A stretch of DNA of 64,000 nt from Tessaracoccus timonensis. Lineage in GTDB: Bacteria; Actinomycetota; Actinomycetes; Propionibacteriales; Propionibacteriaceae. The DNA is taken from positions 1,054,001 through 1,118,000 of the forward strand of contig NZ_LT996886.1 of assembly GCF_900343145.1 (NCBI RefSeq), written 5' to 3'. Positions 1 through 7,331 of this stretch are shown here, in pieces. The notes below the pieces were generated by a model, which was given only the letters and a program-made list of their open reading frames with translations, made no database searches and was not told the origin of the DNA. The translations under genes and the position numbers were made by a program. Position 1 is the first letter of the stretch. Every line of letters begins with the position of its first letter.

Positions 1-213
1 TTCATCACTGGTTACGCCCGGGCGTTTGCCGTGGTCGATCTCGTCTTGTCGCACCCATCTGCGCAGAGTTTCAGGGGATGAGACGCCAACAGATTTGGCA
101 ACTTCGCCCATCGCCGCCCAATCCCCGTCACAGTTCGGGCGAATCTCGTGATACATCTGCACCGCCCGAACCCTCAGTTCAGGTGGATATGGCTTTCTCG
201 TGCTACTTGGCAT
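1..213 (-). CDS. IS3-family transposase OrfA, C-terminal part cut by the window edge
   Basis: Reading the minus strand from an ATG at 211-213 gives an open frame that runs off the left edge (71 codons seen). It starts MPSSTRKPYPPELRVRAVQM and contains SPETLRRWVRQ, the helix-turn-helix signature of IS3-type OrfA proteins, which bind the IS ends and are followed by the OrfB integrase. The terminal inverted repeat should lie a short way to the right; a GAACTGAATCCCC-like string near 257-269 on the minus strand is a possible end, but I cannot place it exactly. The IS ends just outside the CRISPR locus, as often seen next to defence islands. Whether it is intact cannot be seen. Confidence 0.8.
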   Translation of the reverse strand, partial: MPSSTRKPYPPELRVRAVQMYHEIRPNCDGDWAAMGEVAKSVGVSSPETLRRWVRQDEIDHGKRPGVTSDE

Positions 214-350
214 TCTTGCAACCTTCCTGGGGGTTCGGAGTACTCAAACGCCCCGCGGGGATTCAGTTCGATCTCTTCGAACCTCCAAGGATCTGAAATG
301 GCGAACCGTTGCGATCAGGTTGGCTGACCACAACGCGGGCTGCCCGAACT

Positions 351-443
351 GCACAGCGAAGGCGCGGTCGGCACCGCGTGTTTAGAGAGTTTCATACTAA
401 GAAGCTCTTCCAGACAATGCCTCAACGAAGTCGGGCAGCCCGC
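351..443 (-). ncRNA. Candidate crRNA-like RNA (mini-CRISPR; CreA/CreR-type) upstream of the cas operon
   Basis: On the minus strand the 14 bases GACTTCGTTGAGGC (432-419) are identical to the 3' end of the array repeat. They are preceded by a small hairpin (CGGG-CTG-CCCG, 442-432), just as the array repeat has a hairpin before this handle. After a pseudo-spacer (418 to about 382; 37 nt) comes a second degenerate repeat: a perfect 6-bp hairpin (378-363, loop GCCG) followed by CCTTCGCTGTGC (362-351), which resembles the handle CTTCGTTGAGGC. Seen: two degenerate repeats flanking a spacer of the same length as the array spacers (34-38 nt mostly). Known: CreA and CreR RNAs of other type I systems have this structure. 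Inferred: the csb2 protein (Cas5-Cas6) processes it and the effector complex uses it for gene control rather than immunity. Confidence 0.6.
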
Positions 444-465
444 ATCGACCATGCTACCACGGCGT

Positions 466-495
466 CCATATACATTGTTTGGAAAAGGTTTGGAA
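466..495 (-). promoter_or_regulatory. Possible promoter of the mini-CRISPR RNA
   Basis: On the minus strand TATATG (472-467) could be a -10 element, with TTCCAA/TTTCCA at 496-490 as the -35 at 17-18 bp. Transcription would start near 460, about 15 bases before the first degenerate repeat. The site overlaps the pseudo-spacer match at 474-490, so a bound effector complex would also block this promoter. Prediction from sequence only. Confidence 0.3.
474..490 (+). promoter_or_regulatory. Partial target of the mini-CRISPR pseudo-spacer
   Basis: The plus strand reads ATTGTTTGGAAAAGGTT. The pseudo-spacer begins ATTGTCTGGAAGAGCTT. They agree at 14 of 17 positions; mismatches are at 6, 12 and 15, and positions 1-5 and 7-11 (the seed) match perfectly. 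In type I crRNAs every sixth base is flipped out and not read, so two of the three mismatches would be neutral. The PAM-side bases on the plus strand are TAC (471-473). The site lies 196 bp before csb1 and includes one of two tandem copies of GTTTGGAAAAG (477-487, 488-498). Confidence 0.5.
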
Positions 496-501
496 AAGAT
501 C

Positions 502-588
502 ATGTTTCTCTCGAATTCGGTGTATGCTGTGATTGAAGCGGCAGCCGAAGCGGTGTTCCATGCCACGCAGGCTATGGGGGACCACTGA
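502..588 (+). CDS. Possible 28-residue small ORF between the pseudo-spacer target and csb1
   Basis: ATG at 502 is preceded by GGAAAAG (492-498), a weak ribosome-binding sequence. The frame runs to TGA at 586-588 and would give a short, Ala-rich, mostly helical peptide starting MFLSNSVYAVIEAAAEAV. It starts 12 bp after the pseudo-spacer match, inside the footprint that a 37-bp R-loop would cover. In CreTA modules a small toxin RNA or mini-ORF sits under control of the crRNA-like antitoxin, so position makes this a candidate creT. An ORF this short can occur by chance and I recognise no family. Confidence 0.25.
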   Translation: MFLSNSVYAVIEAAAEAVFHATQAMGDH

Positions 589-669
589 CAACTCTGCAGG
601 CTCGTCACAGTTCAAGGACGTACTGACCGGTTCACTGTCCGGATAAGAACAAGACAGGAAGTATGAGGC

Positions 670-1932
670 ATGGAAACCACACAGAGATCGCTAGAACTCA
701 AGGACCTCCTGCGGGCGTGCGCGCCAGGCGGAGGCACATCGCTACGTGTACTGACCGAACTGGCGCCAGCTGGAGGGGTGGGAGCTCTCGTGGCGCCTGC
801 TCGAGTGCTCGACGACAAGGAACCAACGTACGCCTTTGAACGTCGACTTGTAGAGCTATCCGAGTCGACGACACCCGAACCTGCCTGGACCGTGGTAATT
901 GATTCCAAGCAGTCGGTACTCAACCGCGACGAGGACGCGGTCCTATCAGCGAGACGCGACGGTGAGACGCCAGAAGGACGAGCACTATTGCGCGTTCCAA
1001 CAATCGAAGTATCTGCAGGAAGTGAGGTGTTCTCGGATCTCTCGCTCCCCCACCGCGTCTTTGACGGGCACATACGATCTGCAACTCTCGAGGGGACGCC
1101 TGTGTCCCAAACCGCCGTATACCGACAGGCCAGAAACGCGACCCGACGCAATGCACGTGCCCTACTTGAGCTTGCGCCAACGTCGCTCGTCCTCGGCGCG
1201 TGGGACTCAACACGGAAGTTCAATCAGGGCCGATACCAGTCTTGCATTGTGGGAGAGATCGTCGGAGTACTCGCAGACCAAGACCCGAAGATTCGTCCCG
1301 TCGCGACTAGAAGGGCAGCTTCTCGAATAGATCCTGTGGCTGCCAGCGTGCGACCTACACAAAGCGCCGTCGAACGTCTCGTCGAGGCTCAATCCGAGGA
1401 ACTCAGTGAGAAACTGAAGGAAAAGATTCTCAACGAGGCAAAAAAGAAAGGTTCTGCCGGCTCATCCATGTCGACGTTGGGCCTCGGTAACATCCCACCT
1501 TCCTTGGACGGCCCACCTTCCTTGAAAGGACTCGGCGGTGTCTCTTGTCGCGCAATCACCCGTCGACGCGTGCTCTCATTCTCGGCACTGCGGCAGCTGC
1601 GCTTCGGCGGCCCCACCGAAGCCGATATCGCGTGTCGAGCGCTCTTGGCGGCGTATGGCCTGCTCGGGATGGCGTTGTCCGACCGTGAGCTGTACCTCCG
1701 GGCAAACTGCGACCTCATTGAGCTCAGCGTGCCGCAGGTGGTGATCGATCAGCGATTCGGCCAAGAAGAACAGCTCGCCCCCATCACTCCTGAGAACGCG
1801 CTCGCGGTCTTCGAGGAGGCCCTGAGGCACGCCGAAGACGTGGCTGATGTGCAGTGGCAAGGGCAGGTTCTACACCTCGAAGGCAACCCTGACATCCTCG
1901 GTTCCCTCAGCGCCGACGACCCCGAGAAGTGA
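670..1932 (+). CDS. csb1: Type I-G (I-U) CRISPR Cas7 protein Csb1 (GSU0053 family)
   Basis: First gene of the cas operon; 420 residues starting METTQRSLELKDLLRACAPG. The family is the Cas7-type RAMP that forms the backbone of the type I-G Cascade, wrapping the crRNA spacer. Assignment rests on length and on position directly before csb2 and cas3. A Glu/Lys-rich stretch near residues 240-265 is followed by the Gly/Leu/Pro-rich part GLGNIPPSLDGPPSLKGLGG; both look like surface loops. ATG at 670 follows GACAGGAAG, a fair ribosome-binding site. The stop overlaps the start region of csb2, so the two are translationally coupled. Confidence 0.8.
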   Translation: METTQRSLELKDLLRACAPGGGTSLRVLTELAPAGGVGALVAPARVLDDKEPTYAFERRLVELSESTTPEPAWTVVIDSKQSVLNRDEDAVLSARRDGETPEGRALLRVPTIEVSAGSEVFSDLSLPHRVFDGHIRSATLEGTPVSQTAVYRQARNATRRNARALLELAPTSLVLGAWDSTRKFNQGRYQSCIVGEIVGVLADQDPKIRPVATRRAASRIDPVAASVRPTQSAVERLVEAQSEELSEKLKEKILNEAKKKGSAGSSMSTLGLGNIPPSLDGPPSLKGLGGVSCRAITRRRVLSFSALRQLRFGGPTEADIACRALLAAYGLLGMALSDRELYLRANCDLIELSVPQVVIDQRFGQEEQLAPITPENALAVFEEALRHAEDVADVQWQGQVLHLEGNPDILGSLSADDPEK

Positions 1933-1934
1933 TC

Positions 1935-3482
1935 ATGTCTGGCATCGCCATCTCCGCGTCCTTTCCTTTGGGGACATACACGGGGCACGCCAACGACGGT
2001 CAGGCAGAACTGATTCCACATCCGGCCCGTCTCTATTCGGCACTGGTGCAGGCCGCTGCCCTTGGCAGCCTTTCGACTGGCAAGGCTGACTCACCGTACT
2101 CTCAAGCAGCCTTGAATGCTCTCGATTGGCTTGAAGCCAATCCTCCGACAGGACTACGCATTCCGCACTGTGTGAAGCTCAGCGACCGCGCTCGTACCAT
2201 CGCTTATCGCAAGGAGGGCGTGTTCTTCAAAGAGCAGGGGAGTATCAACTACAAGGTCACCCCACGCAGGCTGTCCGACGGTACATCCTTGTTGGGCTCG
2301 TTGCAGTGGATGTGGGATAATCCACCGAGTGAAGCCGTCATACGCACATTGGACACCCTTTGCGCCGATGTTCCTCACCTCGGCGAAGCTTCATCGCCGG
2401 TCACCCTTCGTGTAGTGAAAGCCGAGACTCCTACTCACCGTTTGGATATTGAAGCACGGTTCCTTCTAGCCCCAGGTGCACTGCGCCAGCGATGCGCGAC
2501 GGTGGGGCGCCGTGAGGTCCTCGACAGGGCTCACGCAGCCGTAGCGCTGGGGAAGCAGCCCTCAGTGGCGGATGACAAGCACAACGTCTCGACGCTGCCG
2601 GGTTTGGAGTTGCCGCCACAAGATTGTCTCGCTACTGCGGTCTATCAGCCTGAGACGCAACCAGAGCCCGATGTGCCTTGGAGTAACGTCATCGCCATCC
2701 CGATCGTGCGGTCCGCGGGGCAAATACCTGACGAATCCATCGTGTCCGTGTGCCTCGCCATGCATCGAGCCATCGTAAGCCAGCTTGGCGAAAACGCAGC
2801 CCCCGAGATCACCGGCCACTACCCGATCGGCGTTTCCCCGTCTGCCAATCGCGTCGCCATCCATCTGCTTTCAGGAGATACCTATGCTTCGCCTTTCAAT
2901 GACGATCGTGACCGCTTCCTCATTTTGATACCCCGTGGAATGGGATCCGTGGCGATGTCATCGTTGGGTGAAGCATTGGCTCGAATTACCAGAGTCACTA
3001 CACGCTTTCATCAGCTCTCCTTAGCCCCCGAAGAGCTCACCGTGTTGGATGGCACGTCATTTTGGCGTAAACCCCCGCCCGATTGTCAACGGCTGTGGGA
3101 AGCAGCGCCAGGGTTCGTTCCTGAGCGGCACATCAAGTCAAGGGACGCACACTCTGTACTAGAGCTCGCGGGTGCTTGGTCACTCGGCAATGTTATGCGG
3201 GAACTACTTCCTGATGTAGCAGCCTCTAATCCGATCGGACGTCTGAATGCCCTGACTCCACACGGCGTCAGTATCCGCGGCCGGGCCCTACGAACGTCTC
3301 GGCCACGAGCGTTTGTCCACCGAACCGATCGCCGATCTCCGGTGATGCCCTACAGACTGTCGCTTCGTCTCGGCAGTCTCCTCCCCGAACAGGCCATCGC
3401 GGCAGTCGGGCAGTCACGACATTTGGGATGCGGTCTGCTCCTGCCCCTGGATTTTCCCAGCAACGCCGAGGAGGTGCAGTGA
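1935..3482 (+). CDS. csb2: Type I-G Cas5-Cas6 fusion protein Csb2 (GSU0054 family)
   Basis: About 515 residues starting MSGIAISASFPLGTYTGHAN; the N-terminal pattern followed by PHPARLYSALVQAA is typical of the GSU0054 family, the signature protein of subtype I-G. The N-terminal part is a Cas5-type RAMP and the C-terminal part a Cas6-type endoribonuclease, which cuts pre-crRNA inside the repeat and stays on the 5' handle; no separate cas6 exists in this locus. I chose ATG 1935 rather than GTG 1929; both overlap or touch the csb1 stop. The stop TGA overlaps the cas3 ATG by one base. It would also be the enzyme expected to process the mini-CRISPR RNA at 351-443. Confidence 0.85.
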   Translation: MSGIAISASFPLGTYTGHANDGQAELIPHPARLYSALVQAAALGSLSTGKADSPYSQAALNALDWLEANPPTGLRIPHCVKLSDRARTIAYRKEGVFFKEQGSINYKVTPRRLSDGTSLLGSLQWMWDNPPSEAVIRTLDTLCADVPHLGEASSPVTLRVVKAETPTHRLDIEARFLLAPGALRQRCATVGRREVLDRAHAAVALGKQPSVADDKHNVSTLPGLELPPQDCLATAVYQPETQPEPDVPWSNVIAIPIVRSAGQIPDESIVSVCLAMHRAIVSQLGENAAPEITGHYPIGVSPSANRVAIHLLSGDTYASPFNDDRDRFLILIPRGMGSVAMSSLGEALARITRVTTRFHQLSLAPEELTVLDGTSFWRKPPPDCQRLWEAAPGFVPERHIKSRDAHSVLELAGAWSLGNVMRELLPDVAASNPIGRLNALTPHGVSIRGRALRTSRPRAFVHRTDRRSPVMPYRLSLRLGSLLPEQAIAAVGQSRHLGCGLLLPLDFPSNAEEVQ

Positions 3483-6301
3483 TGGCGACGATGCCACTCA
3501 CATCAGACGATTTCGCTGACTTTTTCGCAGCTGTGAATCAGGGCGCTCAACCTTATGCCTGGCAACGTCGTTTAGCAGAGCAGATCATCCGTACAGGTCG
3601 CTGGCCACAAGTCATTGGCGCGCCCACAGGGTCAGGTAAGTCTGCGGTGGTCGACATTCATGTTTTTGCGGTAGCGGTGACGCTTGCCACGGCTAATCCC
3701 ACAAATGTTCGGGTTCCGCGTCGACTATTCCACGTTGTTGGTCGCAGGGCACTCGTCGATGATGTTGCGCTGAGAGCAGCCTCCATCCGCGCTCATCTGG
3801 TGTCAGCGCTCGATGGTGACGAGGATGATGTCCTCCACCGTGTGGCGACTGCCCTCGAATCCCTCGCCTTGGAGGACGACCCCCTGCGGATAGCTGTCCT
3901 ACGCGGTGGTGTTCCGCCCCAGCGTGGATGGCAGGACGACCCGCTCTCCTGCCAGGTCATCTGCGCCACACCCGACATGTTGGGTAGCCGACTGCTCTTT
4001 CGTGGTTACGGGTCATCGACGGGCATGCGGCCTCGTGAGGCGGGGCTCCTTGGCTACGACTCGGTGTTGATCGTCGACGAAGCGCATCTCAACCGTCAAC
4101 TCCTAGCGACATCAAGGAGAGTTGCCGAACTGGCCGATGAGTCCCCGTTGACTGATCATGTTGATGCACTCCAGGTCGTCGAGATGACGGCTACCCCGGA
4201 CGGTGCGCACGAGTCTCAAGCTGCTGGAGTCTCGGCCGCTGAGATCCGTCAAGGCGGGTTGGAACCCTCTCTGCAGCGACGCCTCGTCCGCCCCAAGCCC
4301 GTCACCATCCACACCGATGGCGTCTGGATACCCGGAACGACGAAGACACAAACGAATCGTGCTGCGAATCGGATTGCTGACCTGATTGAGGATGCTCGCG
4401 CGCTCGGCCAGACGCCCGTCGGAGTCGTGTTGAACCGCGTCGACTCGGTGTTGCGTGTGCGCGAGGCCCTCAGAACCAGGTCCGAGGATCGAGACGAAAC
4501 CGGATCGGTAGCGATCCTTGTCGGTCCCCGGCGTCGTTGGGAAGACTTCATCGACAAGGGAATCACGTCTCCGGACGTTTACCTGGCCACTCAGACTATC
4601 GAGGTCGGCGTAGATCTTGACTTCGGCTGCCTCATCACAGACTTGGCGGTGGGTACGGCGCTGGTGCAGCGCGGAGGCAGGGTCAACCGCACCGGACTTA
4701 GGGCGGAGGCACCCATCCATGTCCTCTGCCCCGCGAACTTGGACCACATGAAACACTCTGCGGCAGCGCCATACACCATTGATGAGATGCGTGAGGCAGC
4801 AGCTTGGCTGGATCGACTCGGCGAAGAGGGAATGACTCCTCTAGCCGCTCTCGAATATCCTCCGCCCGCAGCAAAACCCAGGCGTCTAGCGCTGAGCCAT
4901 CTCGATCAGGCAAGAGCCGTCCTCCTCAGCCACACCTCAGAACGGTTTGCTGCGGACCCGGATCTCGCATTCTGGCTCCGAGATTCCCTGGATGCGGACG
5001 CTGACGTCGCGGTGGTGGGGCGACGTCTACCGAGGCTCGTTGGTGCACCAGACGGAGGATCCGCGGACAGGACCGCCGCCGTTGACACCGAGGCGTCACT
5101 CTCGCTCCTCTCAGCCATTCCGCCGCAACCTCACGAGGTGTATCCAACGAGTTTGCGTACACTTCAGGCGCTGCTCGATCGGCTGGGACCATCATCCCCG
5201 GCTTTCGTCCAACGTGGAGCGGGGTGGACGCTCGTCACCTCGGACGACAGGTCTACCCAGCCTCAACCTGGAGACATCGTCTGTCTGTCGCACGATGCGC
5301 GCTGTGCCGAGGAAGGAGTGCTCGCCATTGACGGAAGCGCCACCATCGGCGACGTGCTCGACCCCAGAGACTCGCATGCTCGGCCGTTGCCCTTGTCGAA
5401 GTATGCATCCAACCGCACGACGCTGTTCGTCGCCGGCGCCCCTGTTCCACATCTGGACACCAACTGGCAAGCCTCCATGCTCGAGATCGCGTTGGAACTC
5501 ACCGAAGCTGGCCAAGACACCACCATCGAGGCGTTCTACGATGCCGCAATCGACCGTGGCCAAGAGGCGTTACTGAAGTCATACCTGGGACTTGACCAAT
5601 CATTGCGCCCGGATGGCACCGGTCAAGTGCACATCCGCTGCGGGGCACGCTCGGCCGGATATCCTAGTCAGGCCGCGTGGCTTGCCTTCGAGGTCCTGCG
5701 CTCCTCGGATGGCGACGACGATCTGCTCTCGGAAGTGTCGCCGAAGGGCCTCGTCACTCTTCAGGCTCACCAAAACGCGGTGTCCCAACGGTCCCGAGAG
5801 ATAGGTGAGCGCCTTGGTCTTCCGGAAACACTCATTACAGCCCTCGAACAAGCGGGATTGCACCACGACGATGGAAAGGCTGATGAACGCTTCCAGCAAT
5901 GGCTCTCTCAGGGTACTTCTAACGGAGGTCTCGAGATAGCAAAAAGCGCACTCGATGTACTCCCCTTGCGGCAGACTCGGTTCTTGCCAGCAGGGTGGCG
6001 ACATGAGCAGCTGTCCGTCGTGATGACGTACGCCGCGGATCACGAAGTCAGTCCATTGGTCCTCCGACTGGTCGGTACAAGCCATGGTCAAGGCCGCGCT
6101 GGTTTTGTGATGGGGTCTCAATCATTGCTACCGCAAGGAGCTCCCGAAGCCTTACGCAATGCGGCACACGAGCTGTTCGATCTCGGTCGGTGGGACTCGC
6201 TCATGGCCGGCCTGGATCGATACTGGGGCATCTGGGCCATCGCTTGGCTCGAGGCCGTTCTGCGGTCAGCAGATGTGACCGTCTCAAAGGAGGGGAGCTG
6301 A
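3482..6301 (+). CDS. cas3: CRISPR-associated helicase-nuclease Cas3 with C-terminal HD domain
   Basis: 939 residues. The helicase comes first: Walker A GAPTGSGKS (about 46-54), DEAH box in LIVDEAHLNR (about 197-206), the TAT motif in EMTATPDG and motif VI QRGGRVNRTG (about 395). The HD nuclease lies at the C terminus, LHHDDGKADERF near residue 793. This order (helicase then HD) is the one found in type I-G Cas3 (GSU0051 family), the reverse of most Cas3 proteins. It is recruited by the effector complex to unwind and degrade the target strand. Start ATG 3482 follows GAGGAGG at an ideal distance and overlaps the csb2 stop. Confidence 0.92.
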   Translation: MATMPLTSDDFADFFAAVNQGAQPYAWQRRLAEQIIRTGRWPQVIGAPTGSGKSAVVDIHVFAVAVTLATANPTNVRVPRRLFHVVGRRALVDDVALRAASIRAHLVSALDGDEDDVLHRVATALESLALEDDPLRIAVLRGGVPPQRGWQDDPLSCQVICATPDMLGSRLLFRGYGSSTGMRPREAGLLGYDSVLIVDEAHLNRQLLATSRRVAELADESPLTDHVDALQVVEMTATPDGAHESQAAGVSAAEIRQGGLEPSLQRRLVRPKPVTIHTDGVWIPGTTKTQTNRAANRIADLIEDARALGQTPVGVVLNRVDSVLRVREALRTRSEDRDETGSVAILVGPRRRWEDFIDKGITSPDVYLATQTIEVGVDLDFGCLITDLAVGTALVQRGGRVNRTGLRAEAPIHVLCPANLDHMKHSAAAPYTIDEMREAAAWLDRLGEEGMTPLAALEYPPPAAKPRRLALSHLDQARAVLLSHTSERFAADPDLAFWLRDSLDADADVAVVGRRLPRLVGAPDGGSADRTAAVDTEASLSLLSAIPPQPHEVYPTSLRTLQALLDRLGPSSPAFVQRGAGWTLVTSDDRSTQPQPGDIVCLSHDARCAEEGVLAIDGSATIGDVLDPRDSHARPLPLSKYASNRTTLFVAGAPVPHLDTNWQASMLEIALELTEAGQDTTIEAFYDAAIDRGQEALLKSYLGLDQSLRPDGTGQVHIRCGARSAGYPSQAAWLAFEVLRSSDGDDDLLSEVSPKGLVTLQAHQNAVSQRSREIGERLGLPETLITALEQAGLHHDDGKADERFQQWLSQGTSNGGLEIAKSALDVLPLRQTRFLPAGWRHEQLSVVMTYAADHEVSPLVLRLVGTSHGQGRAGFVMGSQSLLPQGAPEALRNAAHELFDLGRWDSLMAGLDRYWGIWAIAWLEAVLRSADVTVSKEGS

Positions 6302-6302
6302 C

Positions 6303-7331
6303 GTGCAGAGTCATGTCGTGACGTTGGCAGGAAGCCACCAAGTTCTCTTGGCGCATATGTCGTTGCTTGGCACCGCCTTGATTTTGGAAGACGCGATTGG
6401 TCCAGGCAAGGTGGTCCTGCGCTGGACTGATGAGGTGGATCCCCGACCTCAGCTGGGCGTTCTGGAAGCTACTCCAGCGATAATCGGGGATTTGATTCGT
6501 GAGCACGCATCGGGCCACGCGAGTGGTTCCGACACGTGGTTGGAAGCGGTCGACCCGAACGTGGGTTCACTCTTCTCGACGCGGACGAAGGCACCAAACT
6601 CCGACGAGGCCTGGATCCGGGTCCTTAATGTCAGAGCATCCTCAGCCAATGATCTGCGAGACCTTGATTCTCAGATGGTCGTAGGGCTAGGTGAGCGTGC
6701 TTGGTGGTACATGGAAGGCAAGCAACAGCGGCCAGATCGCGGCGCGTCTGCCTGGGAAATGCGCACCCGTAATAGGGGGGTCGAGTTCGTCGCCGGCACG
6801 TTGCTACCGCTTGCGAACGCGATGGCGAGCAGAACACCCCAACAAGTGTTAGACGGGCTCACCGGTATCTCGGTAAATGATGAAACCGGCAAGAACAAGC
6901 CGGATTCCAGGACTGCCACTGGCCTCGCGGCACCCGGCCCGACCGACTCAGCGATTGCATGGACCGCTCTCTGGGGCCTTGCCGCGATGCCCGTATGGCA
7001 TCACCCTCAAGCACGGTCAACATCCTCGGCATCGCTCCCACCCAAACGTGGCCGCAGAGGACAGCTCCTCATGCCAATGGCCACGCAATGGGTCACGCCT
7101 GCACGCGCGCAGATGGCGATACGTTCACGAGCCTTGCTAGATGCAGCCCAACCCGACGTTGACGGTGTCGAGGTAGGAACTACAGCACTCGCTGCTCGCC
7201 GGCAGCTGGCAGAGTGGGGCTTCTTCACGTTACTGCGTTTCCCTGTCCAGGTCAGCGGGAGCACATCAGCCCCGGAACGGCGCGCGCTCGCTGCCGTCGT
7301 AGTAGGAGCCACCGATGACTTCAGAGGATGA
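6303..7331 (+). CDS. csb3: Type I-G Cas8-like protein, Csb3/GSU0052-type
   Basis: 342 residues from a GTG at 6303, one base after the cas3 stop. It begins MQSHVVTLAGSHQVLLAHMS. In the Geobacter-type order (cas3, GSU0052, GSU0053, GSU0054, cas4-cas1, cas2) the remaining gene is the small Cas8-like subunit, and this protein fits it by size and position. In other type I-G loci the place is taken by Csx17, which is about twice as long. A Cas8 subunit reads the PAM and recruits Cas3. I recognise no catalytic motif. The last 17 bases overlap cas4-cas1. The csb3 versus Csx17 assignment is the uncertain part. Confidence 0.65.
   Translation: MQSHVVTLAGSHQVLLAHMSLLGTALILEDAIGPGKVVLRWTDEVDPRPQLGVLEATPAIIGDLIREHASGHASGSDTWLEAVDPNVGSLFSTRTKAPNSDEAWIRVLNVRASSANDLRDLDSQMVVGLGERAWWYMEGKQQRPDRGASAWEMRTRNRGVEFVAGTLLPLANAMASRTPQQVLDGLTGISVNDETGKNKPDSRTATGLAAPGPTDSAIAWTALWGLAAMPVWHHPQARSTSSASLPPKRGRRGQLLMPMATQWVTPARAQMAIRSRALLDAAQPDVDGVEVGTTALAARRQLAEWGFFTLLRFPVQVSGSTSAPERRALAAVVVGATDDFRG

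Noticed and set aside
419-432. The 14-nt repeat match as a simple chance identity
   Set aside because: Rejected because it is preceded by a hairpin as in the array repeat, followed by a spacer-length segment and a second degenerate repeat, and lies next to the cas genes.
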